The translations under genes and the position numbers were made by a program. Below are positions 30,998 to 44,700 of a stretch of DNA of 64,000 bases, piece by piece; the first letter of the stretch is position 1, and each line of letters opens with the position of its first letter. Location: the NCBI GenBank assembly GCA_947184155.2, contig CAMXCT020000257.1:1-64000 (forward strand), written 5' to 3'. Under the pieces are notes generated by a model. It saw only the letters and a list, made by a program, of their open reading frames with translations. It had not been told where the DNA came from and ran no database searches. The DNA is from Cladocopium goreaui (Eukaryota > Sar > Dinophyceae > Suessiales > Symbiodiniaceae).

Positions 30998-31883
30998 TCA
31001 TCCAAAACTTACAAGCCTTCTTCTTTGGTGCGGAGATTTCTGCTCCGATTCAGGTTGAAGATTTTGAGGGATCCCAGGAGGTGGCGACACACCCAGAGCA
31101 GCAGCTTTCACAGCCGAAGTTGCCTTCACAGGCACACTCAAGGTCAGCTCTTCAGCTTCAGCTTGCAAATGCTCGGAGTAGCTCAGGATCGTCTCTGCTG
31201 TTGGCAACTGATCCAAATTAAACTGCTGGTGGATCATGCTGAGACGATATGCCACTTGTGGTGATTTTCCACTCAAGACATCCGTGCATTTGGTCAGTGC
31301 TCCTAGCAAAACCAAACCATCAGGCAAAGTGACTTGGAGTTCCCTGGCTCTTTGAACAAACCTTCGCCAGGTTCGAATCCAATCCAAAAATTCATGAACA
31401 TTAGAACCACACTTGGAACCCGTGATGTTCTGCAACAATTTGGTGCGTTCAGACGCACCTCCGGGTTGAAAGGTGATGCACAGCTTATACAACACCTGGT
31501 CAGGGGTGAGCTTTCGAGCTGCCATGATTTCTTCTTTGATTGGATCAGGGATAGATCCCAACAGCATGGACAATGCCCTTCTTTCAGTTTGGGGCCAAAG
31601 TTGAACACTAGGATCCACTTGTGGGCGAAGTCTCATCAACCGTTCAATGGGACCCAACAGCTCCCCTGACCAAAGCCCACCAACCCCCCGATGAGCAAGA
31701 CAAGTCACCCATGAGAGAATCAATGATGCTAAGCCAGTCACCTAATTGCAAGTCAGTGGCATCCATCGACAACTTCGGCAGTTCCACATCCCTGGGATTT
31801 CCAGAAGGATTTTCACCGAATCCACCTGAGTTTTGCAAGTTACCTGGACAAGGCGGCAAGGCAGGTGGGATTGGAGGTGTCAC
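30998..31883 (-). pseudogene. Gag core of the second copia element
   Basis: 30998-31741 is a 247-codon open stretch with an alpha-helical copia Gag pattern (TERRALSMLLGSIPDPIKEE, LTPDQVLYKL, EFLDWIRTWRRF). The preceding piece (31644-31883, LQLGDWLSIIDSLMGDLS) belongs upstream in another frame, so one frameshift lies near 31700. The zinc knuckle follows directly. Confidence 0.72.
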
Positions 31884-32367
31884 AACCCCAAACCATATCC
31901 ACTAGCCAACAGTCTTGGAGGAGAAGGTGGTGGCCCGGGTGGTGGCCGCACAAACGGTTCAACAACTGTCGGCACAATTGGTTCAGGTGCAACCCTACCT
32001 ACAACTGGCTCAGGAACCGTTTGGGGTTCAACCACATCATGTGACTTGGGCATTCCAGGCTCTTGGAAATCCAGGACCGAGGCTTATGGACTTTGTGAAC
32101 CAGAAGACCCTTTTTCAATTCCATGTTTTTCCACCCCGGGCTTTTTTGACACTCATCCCCACATGCAACAAACCTTGACGGAACTTTTCTTCAGCTTCTC
32201 GCAAACAACGCAATCGGAGCAACTCAGGTGGGTCCATTTCGACATCAACATTTCCCCTTTGTTCCACACAAACTTTTTGGGGCGTTGAGGAATTTGAACC
32301 CGGCTGCAAACCCAAGGTGCAAACCCAAGGCAATCACGTCGTACCCCCGAAAGCTTCTTGGACAGCT

Positions 32368-32838
32368 TCACGCTGCTGAGTTTTGGAGTTTTGCTCCAGA
32401 AGGGATTCGCAACATTTCCCATTCTTCTGGAACCACAGCACGCTCGGAGCCCTCAGGCCCGTCACCTATGTAGAACTTCACATTGCGGCCCTGGGGCACA
32501 TCACAAGCGTCAGAATCCTTCGCATTGGAGCCCTGAAGCACATTTTCAACCCTGGCTAGGTTACGACCCTCCACAGCAACTTGTTGTCTAGGCTCTATCC
32601 TACGAGACTCGGACCCTGACCCTCTTCCCTTACCAGTAGCACCCACGGAGCTATGTTCATTCACAGCCCTTTGCGCTGGTTCGGCACTAGGTCTAGACCC
32701 CTCATCCCTTTGCAGGTTCCCAGACTGCTGCTTTTCGGGGACAACAACCCTTTGCACACCAGGAGTTTTTTCAACATTCTGTTTCACCTCGAAGTTTTCA
32801 CTAGCCTTAGGGTTACTCTCAACCAACATGGGGCTCAC
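32368..32838 (-). pseudogene. N-terminal Gag or leader region of the second copia element
   Basis: 156-codon open stretch, charged and low in hydrophobic residues (RVENVLQGSNAKDSDACDV), between the 5' LTR and Gag core. No domain. Likely a decayed Gag N-terminus. Confidence 0.4.
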
Positions 32839-33115
32839 CAGGGGAAAAACACAACGGACGTCCTACAAGTCCCAGAGCATCCAACATGCCCCCACCAGTC
32901 ACACATCCAGTATCATCCAGTGGTATTGGGCTCACTAGCCAGAGCTCCCACAGACCCACCATTTTCAGACCCAGTTGCTCCATCCAGCAGCTGCTGCATC
33001 ATGTCATCCGCACAGCTAGCCACTTGCGCCGCATTCACCGCTGCAGCTGCACGTCAATGCACAGAAGACTCACGGCGCCCTGCAAGCTCCATGTCGAGAT
33101 CCGTTGGGCTCATAG

Positions 33116-33299
33116 TGGATAAACAACTGCAGAGCGCGTCGGCTGTGCAAAACTTTTTCGTCCCGCACTTGAGCCATTTTGCAATGGCGTGTTCATCCTT
33201 GCGCATGGCCATGCTATGGTTGGTGCATGCCACCACCTGTTTCACAACTTCTAAAGTTTTAAAATCCACAGCAGCTGGTGAAGTGCACACAAAATCGCA
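33116..33299 (-). repeat. 5' LTR of the second copia element
   Basis: 184 bp, TG...CA ends, matching 25528-25714. The small ORF at 33054-33290 that starts in it is not a host gene. Confidence 0.88.
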
Positions 33300-33304
33300 G
33301 TATC

Positions 33305-35102
33305 AATTCGTATTTTGGGTTCGGAAAAGCTGCCTGCACAGTTTTTGCATTGCAAAGCCTCCAAGCACCACGAGTTCAGCTTCAATCAGCTTCACATGGA
33401 ACATTATTACAAACTGTCCTAAACGTTGTGCCATGTTGCAGCACACCAGGAAGATCCGTCGCATATGACGCATATGAGTTTGAATTCATAAATAACCCAT
33501 GTGCGCCTTGCAGCTTGGGGGGCTGCACCATATTCCCAGTCCCCGTTGGGTACGCAGGAAGTCGAATTAGAATTGGATCTTGTCAGAGGGAACGCATAGC
33601 GAATTCGGTCAAGAGCTCGGAGGCAAAAGCAAAAGGCGATGACCTGTGATATCTTGTGATATCTTGTGATATACTCTATCAGAAACAAAGATTCGCTTAG
33701 TTTCCTTTGTTTCATTCCTATCAGAAACATACTTCTATAGAATCTGCGTGCTATGCCCTGAACTGGTTGAGGGCTGGCTGCAACCCTTTGAATAGTTTGG
33801 GGGTGGTGCCTAGTTGTTTTCACACCACTGCTTCCTCCTGCTGGTCGGGTGCTCAATCTTTGGTATCAGTTGGCCCCTTGGCATCTGAACCAAGCGTTTC
33901 AAAAGCAAGCGTTATGTCACATAGATAGTTCAAACATGTTCAAAAGAGCGAGTTTCAAAAATATTGAATATTATTGAATGCACATGCATAAATGCCCTAT
34001 TTGATAGCACATTGAAGTACATTGCAGTCATTTCAGCATTTCTAAAAGGCCTACCTTGCTTTTGCAACCTCACCTTCTGGACATGCGTCATGAGTGTCAT
34101 GCAAAGAACACGGGAATCAGACCGCAATTGTAAGGCCTGAAACCGTCGAAGCGCCAAACCCTCAGCTTGGAATTTGAAGTTAGTTGCCACTCAGCTATGC
34201 TTCTCAGCTATGCCCTCAAAGCGTCCACGCACTCAGAACCGTGTTGGTCCAGTGGGAACTTGGCAACAACTACCTACCTTTTACATCCTTTTACAACTGA
34301 AACCAAAGACTCCCAGAAACATTCCCTAGCGGGCATTTTACCACCAAGAAATGCTTCCCTCGAGGGAACATGCAGAGGCCTCAAACCTTTGCCAAAGTGC
34401 TTCTTCTACTTGATGTCTAAAACTCGGCTGTTTACTACTTGCAAAACTTGCAGGAACCCGCGCTGGCAAAGCTTGATGCTTCGATAATTACTGGCCTTTT
34501 GCTATACGACTCCTCGAGAACGGCAGAGTCCATAACAGCAAAACAACTCTGCCGGAAATCTATGTCTTGGAACTTGTCGCAGGTAGACTGGACTATTCAG
34601 AGAATGTCCGATCACGACATTCACATGGGTATATTGAGGATTCGATGGTGAACAAAGCAGCCAGTACGTAGTACATGAATGGTTCGCTGTATTCTACCAA
34701 AAAACTAAACTGGTTTTTAAAGCACCATAGACCCATATAAGAGGTTAGAAAACAAGAAAACAATCTTTCAATTTAAGTGACTTAAGAGGTACATGTTCCT
34801 CCATCTCCTTTCTGAATTTGAGCTTTGAGCTCTGAGCTCAGAACATGTCAACGATCAAAGGCTGCACAGGGGAGCTGTCCTTTCGCAAGGAAGAATTTGT
34901 GTACCAATGGTTGCAAAACGTCATGTCCCATTAGACAGGCATTCAAAGTCCTTTTGCACTCGCCAACAACGGTCCGTTTCAAGCTACACTTTGGAGAAAA
35001 AAACAAAGTTCGCTCTAGTAATCCTTGCTGGTGTCTGGTTTACGGCCGTCTTGCCTCTCTTTGAGATGTGACAACGTGCGGAGTGTTCTGAGTCTACTGA
35101 GA
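33305..35102. other. Intergenic, no gene recognised
   Basis: Short ORFs only. A GATATCTTGT direct repeat lies at about 33648-33671. Nothing else is supported. Confidence 0.45.
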
Positions 35103-35236
35103 CTAGACTGAAGGCATCCAAGCTACGCCACCGTAGTTCGCATCTCCCCACGTAATGATAGCGCCATCGTTGCGCAGCGCTGCAAACGCTCCGTACGATC
35201 CTGCGATCTCTTTGACCTCATACAGCTGATCCTGCG
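35103..35236 (-). CDS. RCC1-like exon, last one found
   Basis: Reads QDQLYEVKEIAGSYGAFAAL then RNDGAIITWGDANYGG, and reaches TAG at 35103-35105. The acceptor is either CACTCAG (start 35236, phase-compatible with the previous exon) or GCACAG (start 35246). The stop may be the true C-terminus. Confidence 0.7.
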
Positions 35237-35915
35237 CTGAGTGGGTCTGTGCAAGAAAACATTGGTTAAACTAGTTCGGTGTAACCCTGACGTTGCTCTG
35301 CGCCGGAATTGTGGAAGGTTGCGTATTTTTGAAATGCCATGCTGGTGGACTTTCAAAATGTAGATGTATATGTGATCCATGATCATGATCATGATCATGA
35401 TGATGATGATGATCATCATCATCATCACCATCACCATCATCATCGTCATCATCACCATCATCGTCATCATCATCGTCATCCCTTATGAAGATATGTTGAT
35501 GCTATTTTCAGAATCAGCATATTTGTCAAAGGGGGTGGTGGATTTGTTGATCCCTTATGAAGATAAGTTGATGTTATTCCTTAGTCAACACATTTGTCAG
35601 AGGGTGTGGTGGATTTGTTGATCTCTTATGAAGATAAGTGGGTGTGATTACCCCATTTAACATATTTGTTATATGGGGTGGTGGATTTTTGATACCTGAT
35701 GAAGATACGTTGATGTGATTACACCATTTAACATATTTGTCATAGGGGGTGGCTGATTTATGATCCCTTTTGAATACAAGACATATAAGTTGATGGTATT
35801 ACCCCATTCCACATGAGTTGATACTGGTGATGATGATGGTGATCATCATCATCATCATCACCACCATCATCACCATCATCATGTCATGATGATAATGACA
35901 TTGATATCATGATGA

Positions 35916-35950
<35 letters not shown>

Positions 35951-38900
35951 ATGATGGCGATGATGATGATGATGATGATGATGATGATAATGATGCGTAA
36001 GCGTGGAGCAAGGTCCGGGCTGGACGGAACCAGTTAAACCATCTTGAACGGCAATGAAAAGACTGTAAAATATAAAAATATAATTGCATACAGCCGTAAG
36101 GGCACACGTTTATCCTAGAATCATACAGAAAACATGCGGCCGTGCAGCTCATGTGTGACATCCCCCTCACTTTGCAAGGCCAAACTCTAGCCGTCAATGA
36201 GTTTTTACGAGTCTTACTGTACATGGTTCGTCTACTTGTACTGCATAACCAGAAGGATCAACTGGATCAGGTGACAACTATGTAAGCGCTATCATGACAT
36301 CACGGAGCCACAGAATGCCACAGAGCTGTGATCACTATTGTATACTATTGCAGCATCTTGTAGCATTGTAGCAGCTGAAGAAATGAAAATACACACAGGA
36401 GATCGCAGGAATGGGTTTGACGCCCAGGTTTGGGCAATATGATAGTGAGCATCAAGTCTCAATATTGTCATGTGTAAATGTCAATCACTAAGTATCAAAC
36501 ATCAAACATAATCATAGTTAAGAATTTAAGTATCGAATCGCATTCCCTGTTTGTCAAAAGCAAATGTAACTTCATAATATGTGTATATATATATATGCAA
36601 ATAAATTAATTAGAGATAAGCGTCGAATACTATTCAATTCCCAATGTGTCAAATGCAAATGTGAAATGATACGTATACAAAATTATTGCTGGGACCAGCA
36701 AGAGTTTGTAAATGCACCTGGCTGGTCCTGCACCGAAGAGCTGTCGCCTCCTTTGTGTGGGAGGCCCCAAGTGTGCACAGTGCCGTCTTCTCGCAAAGCT
36801 GCAAATGCCGAGGAGGTTGCCTCCCATCAACGCTGCAGACACGGCGATGTCAGCATAGAGCTACTGGCATGTTTCAAAAAAAAAAAAATATAAATAAATA
36901 ATTGGCTATATCCACAGAAGTCCACTTCCCACAGGGTTGGACGCTGTTTTTGTGTATTTCTGCAAACTCTTGCAGCCACACACGCCACACACGTCACTCA
37001 AACTCCAAGGATTTCCATGACCATATCTGACCTGTTCCCTTATGCGGGCTGTGCCTGGACAGTTTGAATGCTCACAAGCTCTTCCTGCAAATCTCATCGT
37101 GCCATGTTTGGGATGACATGTTGATATGAATTGATATGATTTGATATGACTTGATATGTTTGCAAACTTCGGAGCTACTTCATAAAAGAGGTGAACTTGA
37201 GAATTGAACTGTCACTAAAACCTTGCGGGTCGGAGAAGGTTTCACTCCTGAATTGCACTAGAGTCGCCACCATACTCTGAATGGCCCCAGGCCACGATTG
37301 TGCGATCTTGCTTCAAGGCAGCAAAAGCGGCATCACTGGCATAGATCTGTTCCACATCAAGAAGCTTCCCCTGGCACAAGCTGCATCTGGCTCACAGAAA
37401 AGCAGCTGCAACAAGGCAACTGTTCCATACTTGTCGAGTGCGTCTTGTCTCTTAAAAGGCTGAAAGGACTTTGCCTGTTGACCATGAGTCAGTTCTTCAG
37501 GTGGGCCCATCAAAATTCTATCTTCTAATATGTAGCCAATGACCGTCAAATGGAGTTTTCTCCGCTGTGAACCCTGCATACATGAATGAATATCACCGAC
37601 ACATTTCCACGCTCACAAAACACTATGCCGCCATTATACTCGTTCATACAGAATCTGGTACAGTCTCCAAAACAAATAGTATTGTAACATATCAGGTTGG
37701 ATTTGTATAAAATGGTACAATTTGTATACAGTCTTCAAGATGTAAGTCCTGAATTGGGACATGCTCGTTTGGTCAGGGTGAGTACATTGTTTCACCATGG
37801 TTTCATGGCCACAGCAAAATTGGCAAGGTACAGTAAGATCAGGAAGACATGTAAGAGTCATGTAAGAGTCATGTAAGACCGACAGAATAGTTTGCACAAA
37901 ATCCAGCCTGGACATTTCGGCTGTCTCCACCATATGCACTGTGTCCCCAGGTGATCACCGAACCATCTTTGCGCAACGCAGCCATTGCATGTCCACAGTA
38001 GACACGCTCCACGTCCTAGGAAATGTTAGGGCGTGTCAGAGCATTCACTCTCAAGTCTTGTCTACATTATATAGATTCGAACAAAAGACGGCATAAACTG
38101 CATGCAAGTAGAATATAAGACGCCTTTCAGGAGAGTGAGTTGATATGAGTTGATGTCTGTTCCAAATTGGTTTGGAATTTCCGAACATATCCTCCGTTGG
38201 AGTCCACCGAGTGACATAAAGCTGATCGTGAACCGCAGAAGAGTTGCCGCCAGACAGAGCCTATCATTTGAAAACTGCAGGCAATTTGAATTTGTTCTAT
38301 GATGTTTTTCGTTTTTCTCGGTGCGTCAACGATCTTGCCTTGGTCCTTCAGTCGACTTGTGAAGTGAGGTTTCCACATGTGAGTCCCTAGTTACCCTAGT
38401 TATTGAAATTGTTCAGGGAGAGTTGACGGAGTGCAAAGCGCAATGGTAATGCACCACAAACTAACTGCGGATAGTAAATCCAAACAATTTGTGCATCACG
38501 GTATCATCTGTCCAAATTTCCGAGCCTTGCCCCAAGTCACGACACTGCCATTCTCCTTGAGGGCTGCGAAGGCTTTGTTCGAGGCAAAGATGGATGAGAC
38601 ATTGCGTAACCTCAACACAACGAAGCGCACAACGTCACACAGTCTTTCCAATTCATTTCCGCAAAAATGGTTAACATCATATCTATGTGTACATCGCCGT
38701 GTACATCTGCTGTTTACTGCACTGCAAATGTCTTATATATTATATTGCATTGCATGACATTGTAGGATGTCGCATCGGATTGAATTGTTTTTTTTCTAAT
38801 CTTTGTTGTTACTTCGTATAATGTCAAGTCACAATAAATTAAACCATATCAAATAGTATCATATCATAATCGTATATGTATATATGTATATCTATATATA

Positions 38901-39456
38901 ATTTTATGTTCTTTATACTATGCCATATTGTGCACTGCATCGACTATTATATGATATCTGTTCGTATCAATTCATAATGTACATTTATCATTTTAAGCTA
39001 CATCTGTTATGTTCCACGATTGATCTTACACTACGTGCTGTATTACATGACGTAATATTGCATATTTCAGTATACTATCTCACATGTCATGTCATATTGT
39101 AGTATATTAAATCATATTATACCTTGAGCTCTGTCGTATTACATGACATAGCACTGTATATGGTAATATACTTTATCAATGCAAATTACCTTGAAACCTT
39201 TTCATAGCGCTCTATTATACTGCAACGTATATGTCCGAATATGTTGCATCACATCATTTAATGGTACCGTACCGTACATTACATTACATTGCATTACATT
39301 ACATGACGTTCTTTCACACCATATCATATTACATTCCATTACAGTGATTTTTGATCATATTGCAAAAAAAGTATATGATACGATATGATACGCAGGTTAT
39401 GTGTCTGCTGTGTGAAATTATGTATATATATATATATATACGTACATATAGATAGG

Positions 39457-39488
<32 letters not shown>

Positions 39489-41681
39489 GAGACAAAGAGA
39501 GGGGGGAAGAGGGGTAGGTAGGTAGGTAGATAGGTAGATACACTCAAAGGCGTGCCAGAACCGTAACAACTTCCTAAAACCGGCGAGATAAATCCAAGAA
39601 AAGTATACAACCGCCACGACTTTCACCACCGGTAGGTAGAGAGAGAGAGAGAGAGATAGATAGATAGATAGGTAGACAGATAGATGGAAAGATAGATAGA
39701 TTTAATAGATATAATAGATATAATAGATAGATTAGATAGAATGGATTAGAATAGAATCGGTCAGAATCGAATAGAGCAGAATAGAAAAGAATAGGCTAGA
39801 ATAGATTGGTTTAGACTAGAATAGAATAGAATAGGATTAGGGCCGATAGATAGATATATGAGATGGATTAGATGGATTGGTTGGATTGGGTGGTGAATTA
39901 TATAGATGAATTAGGTGGATTAGATGGATTAGATGAATCAGATGGATTATTGGAAAGATTAGATAAATTAGATGGATTAGATAGAAACATAGAAAGATAG
40001 AACAATAGCTCGGTAGAACGATAGGGAGATAGAACGATAGAACGATAGAAACATAGAAAGATATGTAAAAGGGTAGAAAGATAGACAGACAAACAGACAG
40101 ACAAACAGACAGATAGCTAGCCAGCCTGACAAACAGACAGACAACTCGACAATAGACTACATCACATCACATAACAGAACATCACGGCACTGCACAGCAC
40201 ACGCCCGCCAGGACATGACAAGTGCAATCTGGAGATGCCATATATTCATGCAAATATAGGACATACCATAACATACCCAACTCTGCAAGATTTACGCAAG
40301 TAATCAACAATTACATTTCCACCTGAATCTAATCTATATTTGAATACTGCGCGTTTGGCTTCGAAATCAGGCAGAAAATCTACACGAATACTTTTAAAAG
40401 GCAACATGGAACAGAAACTGCAGACCCGAGTACAGAGTGCGCTTCTTCAAACTGATGCATATTATGATAATGAAAAACACTTTTCAAAGAATGTTTGGTT
40501 GGACGCGCAAAAGATGTTTTTGTTGGTTTTGTTTGAATTTGTTTGGTCCTGTTTGGTCTTCGCTGAGACTTTTGCACATTCCGGGAAGATTTTGCCAAAA
40601 CCTCCGGGAAACACAAAAAATAGAGGAAACAACTATCGTTTGAGAGAATGTCTGGCTTGAGGCTCAAAAGATGTGTTTTTAATTGCCTTGAATCTGATAT
40701 GCTTTTTGTTGTCTCACATGAAACTACAAACTACAATTTCTTTAAAAAAAGATCAGCCACTCAGGCAAAATCACAAAAACACAAAAACTGAAGGCGACTT
40801 TGGTTTCCCAACCCTTAAAGCATTATCTTCTTGTTTTTTTTACTTGAGTCTTGTTGTTGTTTGTATTGTTGTTTGAACAACAAACGCTTCAAGGTAATTT
40901 TTTGAGATCAGATAGGTCTCCTCACGGGCACACGGGCACACGGGCACACGAGGAATCCACGGGCACACGGGCACACGGGCACACGAGGAATCCACAGGCA
41001 CACGGGCACACGAGGACTCCACGGGCACACGAGGAATCCACGGGCACACGAGGAATCCACGGGCACACGGGCGCAGGAATCAACGAAACTCAGTAACATG
41101 ACAGAATCATGACAACACTGCGGCGGCAGAACGGCGAGCCCGCAGAAAGGAATCTACGGTTCACGGAGCCATCGCAACGCATGACGAAATGACTTAAGAT
41201 CAAGGCAAACAACAACATTACGCTGCACGCAAACAACGGCGCAGGAATCAACGAAACTCAGGTAACATGACAGAATCATGACAACACTGCGGCGGCAGAA
41301 CAGCGAGCCCGCAGAAAGGAATCTACGGCGCACGGAGCCATAGCAACGCATGACGAAATGACTTAAGATCAAGGCAAACAACAACATTACGCTGCACGCA
41401 AACAACGGCGCAGGAATCAACGAAACTCAGGTAACATGACAGAATCATGACAACACTGCGGCGGCAGAACGGCGAGCCCGCAGAAAGGAATCTACGGCGC
41501 ACGGAGCCATAGCAACGCATGACGAAATGACTTAAGATCAAGGCAAACAACAACATTACGCTGCACGCAAACAACACGGCAAGGACAGCGACACGCCATC
41601 AAACAAACACCAAGGTCTACAACGACGGGCAACGAGCTCATCATGCAGGTATGGTCTCACGCTGCAGCAACCGGTTCGCAC

Positions 41682-41720
<39 letters not shown>

Positions 41721-44700
41721 GCCAAACAGACAGATGCATAGGTAGGTAGATAGCAAGACAGACACACAGACATATAGATACATAGGCAAAATGATACATC
41801 GATAAGTAGAATTCCCTCTAAGTTTCTGCAGGGAAGACGCTTGCAAGTGCAAACTGTCTGCGGCCAAACCTAAACATATTCCAAAGCTTCATATGGAACC
41901 CTCTATATTTTTTTAGTTCAGCAAGTGGTGATTCGCAGCAACCCTTAGCTAAAAACAATTCAAAAAAACGTCTTTAACAATATCTAAGCAACACACATCC
42001 AGCAAAATGCAAAAATCTCAGCATGAAATCCGTCGTCCTACTGCTTGTCCTGCAATTTTTGGCACTGGACCATTTGGCCCCCGCGATGGCACGATCCTAC
42101 CTGATCTTTGCACTCAGAGACGCCTGGGAACAGTCTGCAGCACAGCGCTCGCGGGATAAGAGCTCGATCTGATTCAGGGGGGGAATTTATTCTTAAGCAG
42201 ATCCACTCTTTTCCACACGTTGTGGGCATGGAACCCAACAATGTTCCAAATGTAATGGATTTAGTACATATATCAAATCAATGTATAGAAATCTAGCTAA
42301 ACTGATAGCAACAAAACGTGGAACAACATGTCCCAGGATTATGTTGGGGCGTGATAGCCATGTGACGTGCCAGAATCCACTGAATTCCAAGGAATAATTG
42401 CATTGGCTTTTTTTAAGGATGCCGTTCCACGATACAAACATGGTGGCTGCAAGGATGCAATTCTGGGCATTCAAGTGCTCTGGTCAGAAAATACACTCTG
42501 AAATAATGTTCAAACTCGAAAAACGAAAAATCACTGTGAAATAATGTTTGTTCTGCATGCCTTTGTTTTGTGGATGATGAGGATGATTGAAGTGGAGGAT
42601 GAAAAGGCCGAAGATCATGACATGGAGAAGGAGGAAGATGATGATGTTGAGGAGGAATGTTGATTGAGAAGGGGGATGACAAGAATAACAATGTTGCGGG
42701 ACATCCAGTGGAGGATCATGATTCTGCGGAAGATGAGGTGGCGAATGATGACGTTAAGGGAGGGGAAAATGATGATGTTGATCAGGCATGGGCCTGTACA
42801 TCTACCATAAGAACCAGTCCTGCCAGCGTGTCACTTCTGAACTTCTGGACTTGTCGCTGGCCGGGCACACGGGCACCCGGGCACAACCCCGATCCACGGG
42901 CACACGGGCACACGGGCACACGGGCACAACCCCGATCCACGGGCACACGGGCACATGGGCACACGGGCAAAGCCCACCAGGGAACCAACCTCAATTTTTT
43001 GTTTCGGCAGTTTTCCTTTGGACAAACAAAAACAAAAATTCAATCAAAACCACACTTGTCTTTTGAGCCTCAATCCCATCATTCTCTCACAAGCAAGTGT
43101 GTGTGTCTGTTTTGTGGAGTTTTCTCAACTCGTTGGCCCATTGTCCCAAAGCCTGCCAAAAAAACCTTGGGGAAACAAGAATGACAAGAACACAAAACTG
43201 TAGACTGTCTTGGAACTTTGGGGGGGGCTTATCACAGAAACTATACGGTAGGTCTTCTGTTCTTCTTTTTTGTTCAAGTTCTTCGGAATATGTTTTTTCC
43301 CACGGGGGGATGCAATCATGTTTATTTCAATCCTCTTGCAATACTGTTTAATACTGTTTTCCATGAGGTTTGTATTTTGCCTTGGCTTGAAAGAAACCCA
43401 GTATTCTTGCAAAGAAGCAAAATGTATGATACGATTTAAGCAAGGTTCAATATTCCTTAAACTGGTAGCCTCCCTGTCAAAATTTAAGCATTCTTTCAAA
43501 AAAGGTAACAACGAACATAAAAGAGATGCTGCATCCCCGTATAAAGTCAATATTCCTTCCTACGGTAATACGCATGATCTCTTCAGGAGATGGTGTGTTT
43601 TTTTTTTCACAAGGTCCCAAAAACACACGCCATCTTTTTGAAAAATGTTGAAAATATGTAGTTTGCTTTTCACGAGATGCAATAAGCTTTATTAAAGAGC
43701 TGTGTCAAAACTAAAGCGTTAACGTTCACTGAAAAGATGAGGACCTCTCTCAAACATGTAGCATTCATTTCAAGAAGTAGTTCTCTCTGAAAGAAACAAC
43801 TTTGATTTTGAAGATGCAATTATCGCTCGAAACGCAGTTTCCTTCAATGTAAAGTACAAGTAGATAGGCGCAGCAAGTCACCCCAGGTCGCATAAAGTCA
43901 ACCCAACCGCATGGAAACATGTACGCTCGCCCTAAATCGACCCAAGCGTGTTAAGTCACCAGGTTTGGCAAAACACAGTGGGCACACTACCGGAAGATGA
44001 TGGATGCCATGTGTTGCAAATAGGCAAAATCAATCGCACACTGCGCATGTGTCATTTATATGGTTTGGACCGGTTTGGAGCCATGTTTCTGTATTAAAAC
44101 CTAATGGGCACGCCGCGATTATATATTCCATTCAAACGCTCAGTTTGCTGTTCAGGAAGCCGCATTCTTACAAGATATTCAGCACTTCCTTAAAATGCCG
44201 GTTTCCGTCCAACATGTGCAGCATTCCCTTCAAAAGAATGCAGTCCATGAAATCTGAAGCATTTTTAAGAAGGGCGGCTTCTCTTTTTTTCAAGATAAAG
44301 TATGTATTCGAGCTGTTCATTGCACGCGCGCAGCCAAAGAAGACACGTTGACAGGGTCAGCAGCTTGAAACATGATCTCGCAGGATCAGGTTTAACCCTC
44401 AAATCCAAACTCTAAAACCTCAAAAGTCATCAAAAGAATGGTGACAAAACAGTGAAAGTGTGAAAAGGTGGCTCTTGGAGAAGGGTTACAAGGAGCACAT
44501 CTAATCATTTTTGGTATCAATTAATACTGTATACTGAGCCGTGAAAAATATTTGGTACATCAGGTAATCGACGGGTTGTCTATCTCGTTTCCCATGTGCG
44601 GACCTCGTTTTGCCTACCTCGTTCTCGGGGTGTTCATACATCGTTTTGCAACCTAAATATTGTATTTTCGGCAACCGCGGTAAACCGGTATAAAACAGTA

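Larger units (their letters stand above)
25526..33304 (-). mobile_element. Decayed Ty1/copia LTR retrotransposon, second lineage
   Basis: Direct repeats at 25528-25714 and 33116-33299 (TG...CA) enclose 7.4 kb. A polypurine tract (CGGGGGGGAG on the minus strand, 25715-25724) abuts the 3' LTR. GTATC occurs at 25521-25525 and again at 33300-33304, a 5-bp target duplication if the left border lies 2 bp outside the LTR match. The interior on the minus strand reads Gag, CCHC knuckle, integrase, RT, RNase H in order, in several frames with stops, so it is a pseudo-element. Its Gag and LTRs are unrelated to the first copia element. Confidence 0.9.

Noticed and set aside
31365-31385. GGTTCGAATCC as a tRNA B box
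   Set aside because: It lies within the Gag coding stretch of the second copia; no A box or acceptor stem is nearby.
33054-33290. 78-codon ORF that looks coding
   Set aside because: It lies mainly in the 5' LTR of the second copia and is copied in the 3' LTR.
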